A DNA stretch of 64,000 nucleotides from Methylomicrobium lacus_A (lineage in GTDB: Bacteria > Pseudomonadota > Gammaproteobacteria > Methylococcales > Methylomonadaceae), in contig NZ_CP169217.1 in assembly GCF_041897535.1 (NCBI RefSeq), positions 1,550,001 to 1,614,000 of the forward strand. Reading direction: 5' to 3'. Under the pieces are notes generated by a model. That model worked only from the letters and a program-made list of their open reading frames with translations. It searched no databases and was not told where the DNA came from. Each line of letters starts with the position of its first letter. Position 1 is the first letter of the stretch. A program made the position numbers and the translations under genes. Shown in pieces: positions 8,296 to 16,506 of this stretch.

Positions 8296-8688
8296 ATGAC
8301 ATCCCTCACGCCTTACGACGTCATCGGCGGCGAGCAGACCATCCTCAGTTTGGTCGACCGGTTTTACTTCTATATGGACACCCTGCCCGAGGCACAAGGC
8401 ATACGCGCCGTACACCAGCCGAGTCTTGGCTCCGCCAAGGACAAGCTGTTCAAGTTTCTGTCCGGCTGGCTCGGCGGCCCCAACTTGTTCATCGAAGAAT
8501 TCGGCCACCCGATGCTGCGCGCCCGTCATTTGCGGTTCGCAATTGGCGAATCGGAGCGTGACCAGTGGATGCTGTGCATGAATAAAGCCCTGGCGGAAAT
8601 GACCATGGATCCGCGGCTGAAAACCAATATCCAAAATGCCTTGCAGCAACTCGCAACGCATATGATTAATCAGGAGCCAGCTTGCTGA
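8296..8688 (+). CDS. group II truncated haemoglobin
   Basis: The 130-residue protein has the 2-over-2 globin pattern of the trHbO class: IGGEQTILSLVDRFYFYMD (B helix with the B10 Tyr), PSLGSAKDKLFKFLSGWLGGP, then the proximal-His segment GHPMLRARHLRFAIG and the G8 Trp in RDQWMLCM. Such haem proteins bind oxygen or NO and are linked to protection from peroxides and nitrosative stress. It is a single gene between the carboxypeptidase and an NlpE-like gene, with no visible operon partner. The 158-base gap upstream shows nothing I can identify with confidence. Confidence 0.9.
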   Translation: MTSLTPYDVIGGEQTILSLVDRFYFYMDTLPEAQGIRAVHQPSLGSAKDKLFKFLSGWLGGPNLFIEEFGHPMLRARHLRFAIGESERDQWMLCMNKALAEMTMDPRLKTNIQNALQQLATHMINQEPAC

Positions 8689-8779
8689 CAAATTTAGAAG
8701 CTCATTGTCGGTAAATCTGGTAAATTTTCCGCTCCGTTTTCCAATGGCACAACCCTCGTTACTTTTCTGGAAAGTCATC

Positions 8780-9301
8780 ATGCGAGCATTAAAAAATCAA
8801 TTAAAACACACTCTGACTCTGTTTCTGGCTGGCGGTCTGCTTGCTGCCATTCCTGCAATGGCGGCATCAGACCTCGAAGCGCAAGAAGGTTTCGCCAGAG
8901 CGCGTGCAAAGACCCTGCAGAAGGACATAGATCACTCGGCACATCAAAACCCTGCCGATAAAAGCCTGGAGTTTCATGGCGTTTTTTACGGCTATCTCCC
9001 CTGCGACGATTGCGATGGCGTTAAAACGACGCTGTCCTTACAACAAAAGCAAAATTATCTGTTGGTGACTCAGCCCGCCAAAGAGTCCTCGCGGGAGTAT
9101 TATGAAAGAGGCAAATATGACTGGAATAACGAAAAGCGTACCGTGGTGTTAACGCCAAAAAAAGGAGGAGCAAACCCGCGAAGTTTTCATATTGAAGACG
9201 AAGGCACGCTGATTCAGCTGAATGCCGATGGCATAAAAAAGGAAGGGTATGAGCTGCAAAGAAGCGATACTTATAAGTCGCGTGAGGTGCATATTCACTA
9301 A
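8780..9301 (+). CDS. NlpE N-terminal domain-like periplasmic protein
   Basis: The 173-residue product has a signal peptide (LTLFLAGGLLAAIPAMAA) without a lipobox, then a domain with the NlpE core EFHGVFYGYLPCDDCDGVKTTLSL, including the CxxC pair. NlpE-type proteins sense copper or misfolded lipoproteins and feed the Cpx envelope stress response. This one is shorter than NlpE and probably soluble in the periplasm. The frame is open from 8705, but the ATG at 8780 directly precedes a normal leader and is preferred. Its composition is less GC-rich than its neighbours. Confidence 0.72.
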   Translation: MRALKNQLKHTLTLFLAGGLLAAIPAMAASDLEAQEGFARARAKTLQKDIDHSAHQNPADKSLEFHGVFYGYLPCDDCDGVKTTLSLQQKQNYLLVTQPAKESSREYYERGKYDWNNEKRTVVLTPKKGGANPRSFHIEDEGTLIQLNADGIKKEGYELQRSDTYKSREVHIH

Positions 9302-9351
9302 CGCATCATCAGTTCGAAAGCAGCGGCGAACACTGCCGACCGACTCAAAAC

Positions 9352-9386
9352 AAACCGCCTCTTGGCAAAAGCAAAGGCGGTTTATT
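9352..9386. terminator. convergent rho-independent terminator
   Basis: AAACCGCCT (9352-9360) pairs with AGGCGGTTT (9375-9383) around a 14-base loop. The position between two converging genes (ending at 9301 and 9408) suits a bidirectional terminator. Confidence 0.75.
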
Positions 9387-9407
9387 ATTGCCGACGCGGT
9401 TTCTTCC

Positions 9408-9965
9408 TCACGTATTCCTCCGGCTATTCCGTTCGACACAAGAATCCAGCGCAAAGCGCAGCAGCAACAGCGTGATCAGTACCGGAAAAACCAGATAATG
9501 TTCCAGCAATTGCAAACTCCCGAGCGCGCCCAACATGATGATCCAGGGCTGCAAGCCTTTTTGCTCGGCAAGCAGGCGCATGTAGCGGAGGGATTCCTGG
9601 TCGAGACGTTCGGATGGACCGATGAAAGCGAGCGAGACGAATGCGCTCATGGCGGCAAAATACACCGGAAAGAAAAAAAACATCGGCGCGTCATCGTTGA
9701 ACAGCGACTTCCAATAGGCGAACCAGGCCAGTAACACGCTCGAAGCAAACAGGTCGTACCAGAGCCTGAAATGGCCTTTTTTGACCAGCGAACCGGCGAT
9801 CGCCAGCAAGGCGCCGCCGATGCCCGAATAGAGGAAAGACGGCGTCGCCAACACGTTTATCAAGGGATCCGCGGTCTGTACGAGATAGCCCAAAGCAAGA
9901 CTGAGTAGAATGAAAACGAGCATGCGCGGATCCGTTGAAGTGATTGTTTTTAAAATGGCATCCAA
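9408..9965 (-). CDS. hypothetical multi-spanning membrane protein
   Basis: The 185-residue product has about five hydrophobic helices (MLVFILLSLALGYLVQTA, FLYSGIGGALLAIAGSLV, FASSVLLAWFAYW, MFFFFPVYFAAMSAFVSLAFIG, HYLVFPVLITLLLLRFAL) and a charged loop before the last pair. I do not recognise the family. The frame starts with TTG at 9965 and no clear ribosome-binding site; the ATG at 9923 (MLVFILL) is a plausible alternative giving 171 residues. It converges on the NlpE-like gene across a terminator and stands upstream of nothing in its own direction. Confidence 0.6.
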   Translation of the reverse strand: MDAILKTITSTDPRMLVFILLSLALGYLVQTADPLINVLATPSFLYSGIGGALLAIAGSLVKKGHFRLWYDLFASSVLLAWFAYWKSLFNDDAPMFFFFPVYFAAMSAFVSLAFIGPSERLDQESLRYMRLLAEQKGLQPWIIMLGALGSLQLLEHYLVFPVLITLLLLRFALDSCVERNSRRNT

Positions 9966-9994
9966 TGGGATTTAATTTGCGGTTTTTGTCTATG

Positions 9995-10207
9995 TTATAC
10001 ACACAGTCGAGCGCTTGTCACTCGTTCTGATTTTGGCAGGGCCAGGACTCTGCCAACATCCGATTCATTTATACAAGCCACTGATATTAAACAACTAATT
10101 AATTTTGTATAAACTTTTTACAATTTGATGACAGGGCAGGATTCCTCGGCTTCGCGGACGGTTATCGAGAGCTTTTCCACAACGTTATCCACAGGAATTG
10201 TGGATAA
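9995..10207. other. cluster of DnaA boxes next to an AT-rich stretch
   Basis: TTATACACA (9995-10003) and TTATCCACA (10185-10193) are exact matches to the TTATNCACA DnaA box. TGTGGATAA (10199-10207) is an inverted exact copy 5 bases after the second. TTTTCCACA (10173-10181) differs by one base. Between them, about 10080-10130 is strongly AT-rich. The cluster lies in the 272-base gap between a membrane protein gene and moeA. It could be an origin-like region or a DnaA-binding/titration site; no dnaA, gidA or mioC neighbour is present. Confidence 0.5.
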
Positions 10208-10237
10208 CCGAGGCCGCGCCGCCAGCCGTTTTTTTTG

Positions 10238-11476
10238 TCATAGCGCCGTGCGAAAAGGCTCGACCCAAACCGGCTCGCCTGCCGGAACGCCGCCGCAGTC
10301 GGTCGGCAGGATGATATAGCAGTTGCTCGCGGACATCGCAGCCAGCATGTGCGAGCCCTGGCCGCCGGCGCAGGCGACAAAAAATTCGCCGGCCGCATCC
10401 TGGGTCAGGATGCCGCGCTGAAATTCGAGGCGGCCGATCTCTTTTTTGAGCGCTGTCGTCAAGGTGGCTTTGATACGTAGCGGGTTTGCCGGCGCTAAGC
10501 CGACAAGCCGCCTGAGCGCCGGCTCGACGATTTGCTGAAAAGTCACCGCGACCGCCACCGGATTGCCTGGCAGGCCGAAGAACCAGGCGTTGCCGATTTT
10601 GCCGAAGGCGAGCGGTTTGCCGGGTTTCATCGCAATCTTCCACACATGCACCTCGCCGAGACCAGCGAGAACCTGCTGGATGAAATCGGCCTCGCCGACC
10701 GAGGCGCCGCCGGTCGTGATGATCACATCATGACTCAGGGCCGCCTGGCTCAATGCGTCTTCGAGCTGCCGCCTATCATCGCCGATCACGCCCAGGTCGG
10801 CGGCGCGATAATGAGGGTCGTCCAACAGGCCGCCGAGAATGTAGCGGTTGCTGTCATGAATCTGGCCGGGCGCCAAGGGCTGGCCGATGCCGGTCAATTC
10901 GTCGCCGGTCGAAAAATAAGCGATAGTGACCGGCCTTTTGACCGCGACATCATAAATGCCGGCCGAGGCGAAGAGGCCGAGTTCGATCGCGCCGAGTTTT
11001 TTGCCGGCGCCGCACAAAAACTCGCCGCGTTTGACATCTTCGCCGATCTCGCGCACAAAACGGCGCGCCGGCACCGCGGCCGGAAACTCGATGTGGCCGC
11101 CGTCAACGCTCGCGAATTCCTGCATCACGACCGAATCCGCCGCGCTCGGCACGACCGCGCCGGTAAAGATTCGCACGCATTCGCCCGCCTTGAGTAGTCC
11201 CTGGAACGGTTTGCCGGCCCAGGAAACGCCCGCCAGGCGCAGGCGGAAGGGCTGCCAGGCGTCGATGTCCCGGCTGCTGAAGGCATAGCCGTCGACCGCG
11301 GCGTTTCTGTCGTGCGGGATGTCGAGCGGCGAGCGCACCGGTTCGGCCAATACGCGGCCGAGCGCATGTGGCAACGTCACTCTTTCGACGCCGGCAACCG
11401 GCCGTATCGAGGCCGCGATCCTCGCGCGCGCGGCCTCGATCGAAAGCAGCGCCTCGCGGCTGCACAGGTCGGTCAT
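10238..11476 (-). CDS. moeA: molybdopterin molybdenumtransferase
   Basis: MoeA inserts molybdate into adenylylated molybdopterin, the last step of Moco formation. The 412-residue protein shows the MoeA order: VTLPHALGRVLAEPV, the central domain with DIPHDRNAAVDGYAF, IFTGAVVPSAADSVVMQEF, the MPT-binding domain TTGGASVGEADFI and KIAMKPGKPLAFG, and the C-terminal beta domain. Its ATG overlaps the stop of mobB by 4 bases, so the two form an operon. The product would serve the nitrate reductase in this window, which belongs to the Mo-bisMGD class. Confidence 0.95.
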   Translation of the reverse strand: MTDLCSREALLSIEAARARIAASIRPVAGVERVTLPHALGRVLAEPVRSPLDIPHDRNAAVDGYAFSSRDIDAWQPFRLRLAGVSWAGKPFQGLLKAGECVRIFTGAVVPSAADSVVMQEFASVDGGHIEFPAAVPARRFVREIGEDVKRGEFLCGAGKKLGAIELGLFASAGIYDVAVKRPVTIAYFSTGDELTGIGQPLAPGQIHDSNRYILGGLLDDPHYRAADLGVIGDDRRQLEDALSQAALSHDVIITTGGASVGEADFIQQVLAGLGEVHVWKIAMKPGKPLAFGKIGNAWFFGLPGNPVAVAVTFQQIVEPALRRLVGLAPANPLRIKATLTTALKKEIGRLEFQRGILTQDAAGEFFVACAGGQGSHMLAAMSASNCYIILPTDCGGVPAGEPVWVEPFRTAL

Positions 11477-11997
11477 TTGAACTCCAGGTAATGTTCCAGG
11501 ATGAAGCGGACGATCAGGTCGGGACGGTTCAGATCGAGCTTGACCAGATGCTCCGGCGCTTCGACCGGGCTGTCGCTTGCAATCGCGATGATATTCGGGT
11601 CATCAGGAAACAGTGGCGGCCTTTGCAGCGACGGTCGGTGCAATTCGATCTTCGGAAATTTTTCGGCCTTGAAGCCTTCGACCAGGATCAGATCCAGGCC
11701 GGATTGATCCAGAATTTTAAGCTGCCGGTCCAGACTCGGCTCCTCGGGCGTTTCGAACTCGTTGATGATCGCATAGCGGTATTTGGAGACCATCATCACC
11801 GGCGAGGCGCCGGCCATGCGCAGACGGTAACTGTCCTTGCCGGGATGGTCGATGTCGAAGCTATGATGGCTGTGCTTGATCAGGCCGACCCGCAGACCGT
11901 GTTGTTTCAGCAAAGGAATCAATTGCTCCAGCAAGGTGGTCTTGCCGGTGCCGCTGGCGGCGGCAAAACCGAGTATCGGCTTTTGTGCATGTTGCAT
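11473..11997 (-). CDS. mobB: molybdopterin-guanine dinucleotide biosynthesis adaptor MobB
   Basis: This is a 174-residue P-loop GTPase-like protein with LGFAAASGTGKTTLLEQLIP (Walker A), KHSHHSFDIDHPGKDSYRLRMAGA and LILVEGFK, all typical of MobB. It assists MobA in attaching GMP to molybdopterin, giving the bis-MGD cofactor used by NasA-type nitrate reductases. It is the first gene of a mobB-moeA pair overlapping by 4 bases. mobA is not in the window. Confidence 0.93.
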   Translation of the reverse strand: MQHAQKPILGFAAASGTGKTTLLEQLIPLLKQHGLRVGLIKHSHHSFDIDHPGKDSYRLRMAGASPVMMVSKYRYAIINEFETPEEPSLDRQLKILDQSGLDLILVEGFKAEKFPKIELHRPSLQRPPLFPDDPNIIAIASDSPVEAPEHLVKLDLNRPDLIVRFILEHYLEFK

Positions 11998-12169
11998 GGC
12001 GTTAGCGTAATTGGATCGGAGTCAATAATCACGCTATTCTAAGGTATTATTTACGCCAGCACTACGATAACGGAGGCATGGCTGTTATCATCGCCTGCCA
12101 TCGCGCCAGTCGGTCGTCCGGCGCGTTTTGATTGTTTGCGCCAAACCTGAGTGATCCCCGGAGTCAACC

Positions 12170-12664
12170 TTGATTCGCATTGTGTTTGTTCTACTGCTGA
12201 TTTTGCTTGTTTTTTTTGCCTTGCGTAAAGTACAAAAAGCCCCCTCCTCCGCGAAGGCCCGTTTTCTTCGCTACCTGCTGATCGCCGGCGGTCTCGTGGT
12301 GCTGGGGTATATGGGGACGGCCGGCTGGCTTGGGGGGCTGTTTGCCGTGCTCGGCCTGGCGCTGGCGTTTCTGCTCAGATTGCTGCCGTCCTTGCTGCAA
12401 AATGCGCCCTATCTGCATCAAATCTGGATGGCCTGGCAACGCTCGCAGCAGGGACAAGCGCAGCAACAGGAATCCCGGCATACGTCAGGCAAAATGACCG
12501 CCGCGGAAGCTTACGAGGTCTTGGGATTGAAGATGGGCGCCAGCGACAAGGAAATCATCGAGGCCCATCGCCGGCTGATGCAAAAAATTCATCCGGACCG
12601 GGGCGGTTCCGATTATCTGGCCGCGAAAATCAACCTGGCCAAAAAGACGCTGTTGGAAAGATAA
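12170..12664 (+). CDS. membrane-anchored DnaJ-domain protein
   Basis: The 164-residue protein has an N-terminal membrane helix (IRIVFVLLLILLVFFALRKV) and a second hydrophobic region (YLLIAGGLVVLGYMGTAGWLGGLFAV). A C-terminal J domain follows, with the Hsp70-stimulating HPD in LMQKIHPDRGGSDYLAAKIN. The J domain at the extreme C-terminus resembles the Tim14/Pam18 arrangement. It probably recruits DnaK to the membrane; the client is unknown. The start codon is TTG in the sequence shown (TTGATTCGC). It is 5 bases upstream of nlpD, so it probably shares that transcript. Confidence 0.82.
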   Translation: MIRIVFVLLLILLVFFALRKVQKAPSSAKARFLRYLLIAGGLVVLGYMGTAGWLGGLFAVLGLALAFLLRLLPSLLQNAPYLHQIWMAWQRSQQGQAQQQESRHTSGKMTAAEAYEVLGLKMGASDKEIIEAHRRLMQKIHPDRGGSDYLAAKINLAKKTLLER

Positions 12665-12669
12665 GTGCC

Positions 12670-13464
12670 ATGTCTCATGTTTGTCGAAACACCGTGTTGA
12701 TGTCGCTTGCGGTTTTGGCTGCGATCGCGGCCGGCTGTACCGAACGCACCGATTTGGCGCCGGTGCTGAGCGGCCATCAACATATCGATGATGCCTTTCC
12801 GGATGCGACCTATCCGCCTCAGGTAGCTAGCGGCTATGCGCCGCCGTTACCGCAGCGGCAGGAAACGCCACCTGGGCCGCGCCCCCCTTACCCGCGCCCG
12901 GAAAAACACAGCGCAGACGCCCCTGAGCCGGTCAAATCGGCCGAGAAACACGACGCCAAACGCAAGCCGAAAACAATCGCTGCTGCGCTAACGGCCAAAA
13001 AAAGTATAATATCCAAGGCTGAGCGCGCGCAGCCGGCTGCTAAAGTTCCGGCAAGCGAAAAAAAGCCACGCGCCACCATGGCGAAAAAAGACAATGCCGA
13101 TTTGAACTTCGGCTGGCCGTTAGCCGGCAATATTTTGAAAAGCTATAGCCAGACGGGCAAAAAAGGCATCCGCATCGCCGGCAAAAAAGGGCAAACGGTA
13201 CGGGCCGCGGAGGCCGGAAAGGTCGTCTATAGCGGACAAGGATTGATCGGATATGGTAATCTGCTTATTATAAAGCACAATGACCAGTATTTAACCGCTT
13301 ATGCGAATAACAGCGCCTTATTGGCCAAGGAGGGCGACGTTGTCGAAAAAGGACAAGGCATCGCCACGGTTGGCACGGGCGCCGCGCAGAAAGCCATGCT
13401 GCATTTTGAAATTCGCAAGCAGGGTAAGTCGGTCAACCCGCTTACATTATTACCGAAGCTATGA
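12670..13464 (+). CDS. nlpD: NlpD-type lipoprotein with M23/LytM domain
   Basis: The 264-residue envelope lipoprotein has the signal/lipobox VLAAIAAGC, with the acylated Cys near residue 23. A Pro/Lys-rich linker follows, then a C-terminal LytM domain (FGWPLAGNILKSY, GIRIAGKKGQTVRAAEAGKVVYSG, YGNLLIIKHNDQYLTAYANN, LHFEIRKQGKSVNPL). The usual zinc-ligand His/Asp pair of M23 enzymes is not intact, as in NlpD, so it should act as an activator of the AmiC amidase and not as a peptidase. No LysM repeat is obvious, making it shorter than E. coli NlpD. It lies directly before rpoS, the conserved arrangement. Confidence 0.88.
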   Translation: MSHVCRNTVLMSLAVLAAIAAGCTERTDLAPVLSGHQHIDDAFPDATYPPQVASGYAPPLPQRQETPPGPRPPYPRPEKHSADAPEPVKSAEKHDAKRKPKTIAAALTAKKSIISKAERAQPAAKVPASEKKPRATMAKKDNADLNFGWPLAGNILKSYSQTGKKGIRIAGKKGQTVRAAEAGKVVYSGQGLIGYGNLLIIKHNDQYLTAYANNSALLAKEGDVVEKGQGIATVGTGAAQKAMLHFEIRKQGKSVNPLTLLPKL

Positions 13465-13506
13465 AGATACTGTTGACTGATCAAGCGAAGCGTCAGGGGG
13501 AATAAG

Positions 13507-14499
13507 ATGAAAGAAGAGATAGTGGAACCCGCTGATGATGACATCGGCCCGCCTTTTGAAGAAGAGGATGAGGAGCTTTTTTTAGCGGAAGAGTTCGAGG
13601 ACGCGGACGACACGCTCGACGAGATAGACATCGAAAGCGAAGTCCAGACGCTCAGAGCCCGCGATGACAATTTCGACGCGACGCGCGTCTATCTGAACGA
13701 TCTCGGCCGCTCGAAACTCTTATCGGCCGATCAGGAAAAATTTTACGGCGCCAAAGCCCTGCGCGGCGATTCCGAAGCCCGCAAGGTCATGATCGAAAGC
13801 AATCTGCGCCTGGTCGTGAAGATTTCCCGCCGTTATCTCAACCGGGGACTGCCGCTGCTCGACTTGATCGAGGAAGGCAATCTCGGCTTGATTCGCGCGG
13901 TCGAAAAATTCGATCCGGACCGCGGTTTCCGTTTTTCGACCTACGCGACCTGGTGGATACGTCAAACGATCGAGCGCGCGATCATGAACCAGACCCGCAC
14001 CATTCGCCTGCCGATTCATATCGTGAAGGAAATGAACACGTATCTGAAGGCGCAGCGCCAGCTGCAGCAGACGCTCGATCACGATCCGAGCGCCGAGGAG
14101 ATTGCGCAGTTCATGGATAAGCCGGTCTACAAGGTCGAGAAAATGCTCAAGTTGAACGAGCGTGTCACCTCGATCGATGTGCCGTGCAGCAAGGATGTCG
14201 ATAAACCGATGGTCGAGACGATCTCGGATGAGGACACCCCCTCGGCCGCCGACCGGATTCAGGAAGACGGCATCCGCCAGAGCGTTTCCGGCTGGGTTTT
14301 TCAGTTGCCGGAAAAGCAGCGCGAAGTGATCTGCCGGCGCTATGGGCTCTGCGGCTATGAGGCCGAAACACTCGAACAGGTCGCGCTGGAATTGAGCGTG
14401 ACCCGCGAGCGGGTGCGGCAGATTCAGATGGACGGATTGAAACGATTAAAAGAGATCCTGCATGTGAACGGCTATTCGTTCGAAACGATTTTCAATTGA
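13507..14499 (+). CDS. rpoS: RNA polymerase sigma factor RpoS
   Basis: This is the stationary-phase/general-stress sigma factor, 330 residues, the E. coli length. After an acidic N-terminus (DDIGPPFEEEDEELFLAEEF) come region 1.2 (DATRVYLNDLGRSKLLSADQE), region 2 (IESNLRLVVKISRRYLNRGLPLLDLIEEGNLGLIRAVEKF and FSTYATWWIRQTIERAI, given here in parts), region 3 (IHIVKEMNTYLKA) and region 4 (LEQVALELSVTRERVRQIQ). It follows nlpD by 42 bases; in related bacteria an rpoS promoter lies inside nlpD. A small hairpin follows at 14512-14532 (GTTGGGAA/TTCCCGAC) without a clear T-run. Confidence 0.96.
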   Translation: MKEEIVEPADDDIGPPFEEEDEELFLAEEFEDADDTLDEIDIESEVQTLRARDDNFDATRVYLNDLGRSKLLSADQEKFYGAKALRGDSEARKVMIESNLRLVVKISRRYLNRGLPLLDLIEEGNLGLIRAVEKFDPDRGFRFSTYATWWIRQTIERAIMNQTRTIRLPIHIVKEMNTYLKAQRQLQQTLDHDPSAEEIAQFMDKPVYKVEKMLKLNERVTSIDVPCSKDVDKPMVETISDEDTPSAADRIQEDGIRQSVSGWVFQLPEKQREVICRRYGLCGYEAETLEQVALELSVTRERVRQIQMDGLKRLKEILHVNGYSFETIFN

Positions 14500-14629
14500 A
14501 ATGGCGGCAGGTTGGGAAGTTCGTTCCCGACCCCTGCCCCTCCTTCCCGACCTCAGCGATCCCTCGCGACGCGTCGCAACCCCGGCATAACGTGTTTCTT
14601 TTCATCCGGAAGCACCAGACACGTCGTGG

Positions 14630-14658
14630 TTGACAACCCTCAGCCATCGCGTTATAAA
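14630..14658 (+). promoter_or_regulatory. sigma-70-type promoter of the protealysin operon
   Basis: TTGACA (14630-14635), a 17-base spacer and TATAAA (14653-14658) form a near-consensus promoter. The start of transcription would be near 14665, about 40 bases before the protease start codon. Confidence 0.75.
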
Positions 14659-14703
14659 GCCAAAAAGTCTCAGTTGTTTTTTAACTAACCTTCGGGGGTG
14701 ATC

Positions 14704-15789
14704 ATGGCAATAAAGAACACGGCTTCACAAGACTCAAGACGCTCTCGCCAATCCGAAACGCATGCTTGCGCCTTTTGCACGATCATCCCGCCGTATATGA
14801 CCGACCACATCCTCAAGCACGGCGATGAAGCCATGCGCGAGTTGACCATGGAAACGATGCGGATGACCGAGCAGTTCCGCGGCATCCGGGGCGTCATGGG
14901 CAGCATGCCGGCGCTTGCGGTTTCGACCGGAGAAAAGCGGCGCACCGTTTATGATGCCAAGCAAGGCGTCACGCTGCCCGGGCGCCTGGTGCGCGGAGAG
15001 GGGGGGCGGGCCAAGCAGGACATCGCGGTCAACGAAGCCTATGACGGTGCCGGCGCGACCTATGATTTATTCAGTCAGGTTTACGAGCGCAATTCGATCG
15101 ATGACCGGGGCCTTAGGATCGATTCGACCGTGCACTACGATGTGCAGTATGACAACGCCTTCTGGAACGGCAACCAAATGGTTTACGGCGACGGCGACGG
15201 CCGGCTGTTCAACCGTTTTACGATTGCGGTCGACATCATCGGCCATGAATTGACGCACGGCGTCGTGCAGTTTGAAGCCGGATTGCAGTATCAGAACGAA
15301 TCGGGCGCCTTGAACGAATCGTTCGCGGACGTGTTCGGCAGCCTGGTCAAACAACGGACATTGAATCAAACCGCCGATCAGGCCGACTGGCTGATCGGCG
15401 CGGGTCTGCTCGCCCCCGGCGTGAGCGGCCAGGGACTGCGTTCGCTGAAAGCGCCGGGGACAGCCTACGATGACGACATGCTCGGCAAAGATCCGCAGCC
15501 GTCCCATTATACGAAGCGTTTTCGCGGACGCCAGGACAACGGCGGCGTGCATATCAATTCGGGCATTCCGAACCATGCGTTTTATCTGGCGGCCATCGCG
15601 ATCGGCGGCCATGCCTGGGAGAAAGCCGGCAGAATCTGGTATATCGCGCTCAGGGACGTGCTGCGCTCCCGTTCGACCTTCAGCGGCGCCGCCGACGCCA
15701 CGATCCGGGTGGCAGGCAATCTCTACGGCCCAAACAGCGCCGAACAAACTGCGGTGCGCGAGGCCTGGCGGGCGGTGGGGGTTATTTAA
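14704..15789 (+). CDS. protealysin-like M4 metalloprotease
   Basis: This thermolysin-family zinc protease of 361 residues lacks a signal peptide. It has the short protealysin-type propeptide, recognisable by CTIIPPYMTDHIL near residues 21-33. The catalytic domain shows GHELTHGVVQ (zinc His181 and His185, catalytic Glu182), the third zinc ligand in ALNESFADVFG, and the active-site His region HINSGIPNHAFYLAA. The ATG at 14704 follows GGGGGTG; a GTG at 14698 is less likely. Protealysins of this type are active inside cells or leave by non-Sec routes, and are commonly paired with an inhibitor gene, as here. Confidence 0.9.
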   Translation: MAIKNTASQDSRRSRQSETHACAFCTIIPPYMTDHILKHGDEAMRELTMETMRMTEQFRGIRGVMGSMPALAVSTGEKRRTVYDAKQGVTLPGRLVRGEGGRAKQDIAVNEAYDGAGATYDLFSQVYERNSIDDRGLRIDSTVHYDVQYDNAFWNGNQMVYGDGDGRLFNRFTIAVDIIGHELTHGVVQFEAGLQYQNESGALNESFADVFGSLVKQRTLNQTADQADWLIGAGLLAPGVSGQGLRSLKAPGTAYDDDMLGKDPQPSHYTKRFRGRQDNGGVHINSGIPNHAFYLAAIAIGGHAWEKAGRIWYIALRDVLRSRSTFSGAADATIRVAGNLYGPNSAEQTAVREAWRAVGVI

Positions 15790-15839
15790 GGTTCAGCCGC
15801 TTCGAACAGAAACGCGCCCTGTCCGGAAAGCCGATAGTT

Positions 15840-16268
15840 ATGCGCGTCCGGTTCCCGGCGTCTGTTCGGCGATGCGTCTTTCTCCGCGCCTTGCCGCTAT
15901 GCCTGCTGTGCGCAGGCGCCGCAGCGTGCACGCTTCCAGCCCGGTCTATTACCATGGGAGATAAAACCATGCATGTGACTCTTCAAAGAACAGGCGGCTT
16001 TGCCGGTATCCCGTTGATCAAATCGATCGATGCCGCCAGCCTTTCGGCATCCGAAATCGCCGATCTGCAACAAATGCTCGAAACGGCGCGGTTTTTTGAA
16101 TTGCCGGCACTGATCCCCTCGAAACCCCAACCCGACCGGTTTGAATATCAAATCATCATCGAACAGGACGGCAAAAAGCACAGCGTCACCGCCGCGGAAC
16201 AGGCTCTGCCTGCCGAATTAAAGCCGCTGGTGGATTGGCTGATCAAATTAGGGCGGACCGCCAGATAA
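15840..16268 (+). CDS. emfourin-like protealysin inhibitor
   Basis: The core (MHVTLQRTGGFAGIPLIK, then ASEIADLQQMLETARFFEL and a C-terminal VDWLIKLGRTAR) resembles emfourin, the small protein encoded beside protealysin that blocks its active site. The gene follows the protease by 50 bases, so it is the second gene of the operon. Coordinates give the full open frame (142 aa), whose first ~43 residues look like a lipoprotein or signal leader ending GAAAC and have GGAAAG upstream. An internal ATG at 15969 has a better ribosome-binding site (GGGAG, 8 bases upstream) and would give a 99-residue cytoplasmic inhibitor matching the known family start. I consider it at least as likely. Confidence 0.72.
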   Translation: MRVRFPASVRRCVFLRALPLCLLCAGAAACTLPARSITMGDKTMHVTLQRTGGFAGIPLIKSIDAASLSASEIADLQQMLETARFFELPALIPSKPQPDRFEYQIIIEQDGKKHSVTAAEQALPAELKPLVDWLIKLGRTAR

Positions 16269-16426
16269 CCAGCCCCGCCTTGGCGGCTTTATCCCGCCCT
16301 CTCCTCCTTGCAGGTTTTCCTGTCCTTTTCTTCACGACTTCAAGCGCTTGCCGACAGCGCCACGGCAGTCCCGCCGCCCTGTGCAAAAAACACCGCCATT
16401 AAGCTCAAACCAAGGCCCGTACGCAA

Positions 16427-16456
16427 TTGACATCCACCCGCATCCTGATTTAGAGT
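16427..16456 (+). promoter_or_regulatory. probable promoter of the fused hps-phi gene
   Basis: TTGACA (16427-16432), an 18-base spacer and TAGAGT (16451-16456) are followed by a ribosome-binding GGGAG at 16496-16500, six bases before the ATG at 16507. The rest of the 16269-16506 gap shows no gene. Confidence 0.5.
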
Positions 16457-16506
16457 TGGCCGTTGCTACACATTATGACAATAACAATACCTATTGGGAG
16501 CGCACA

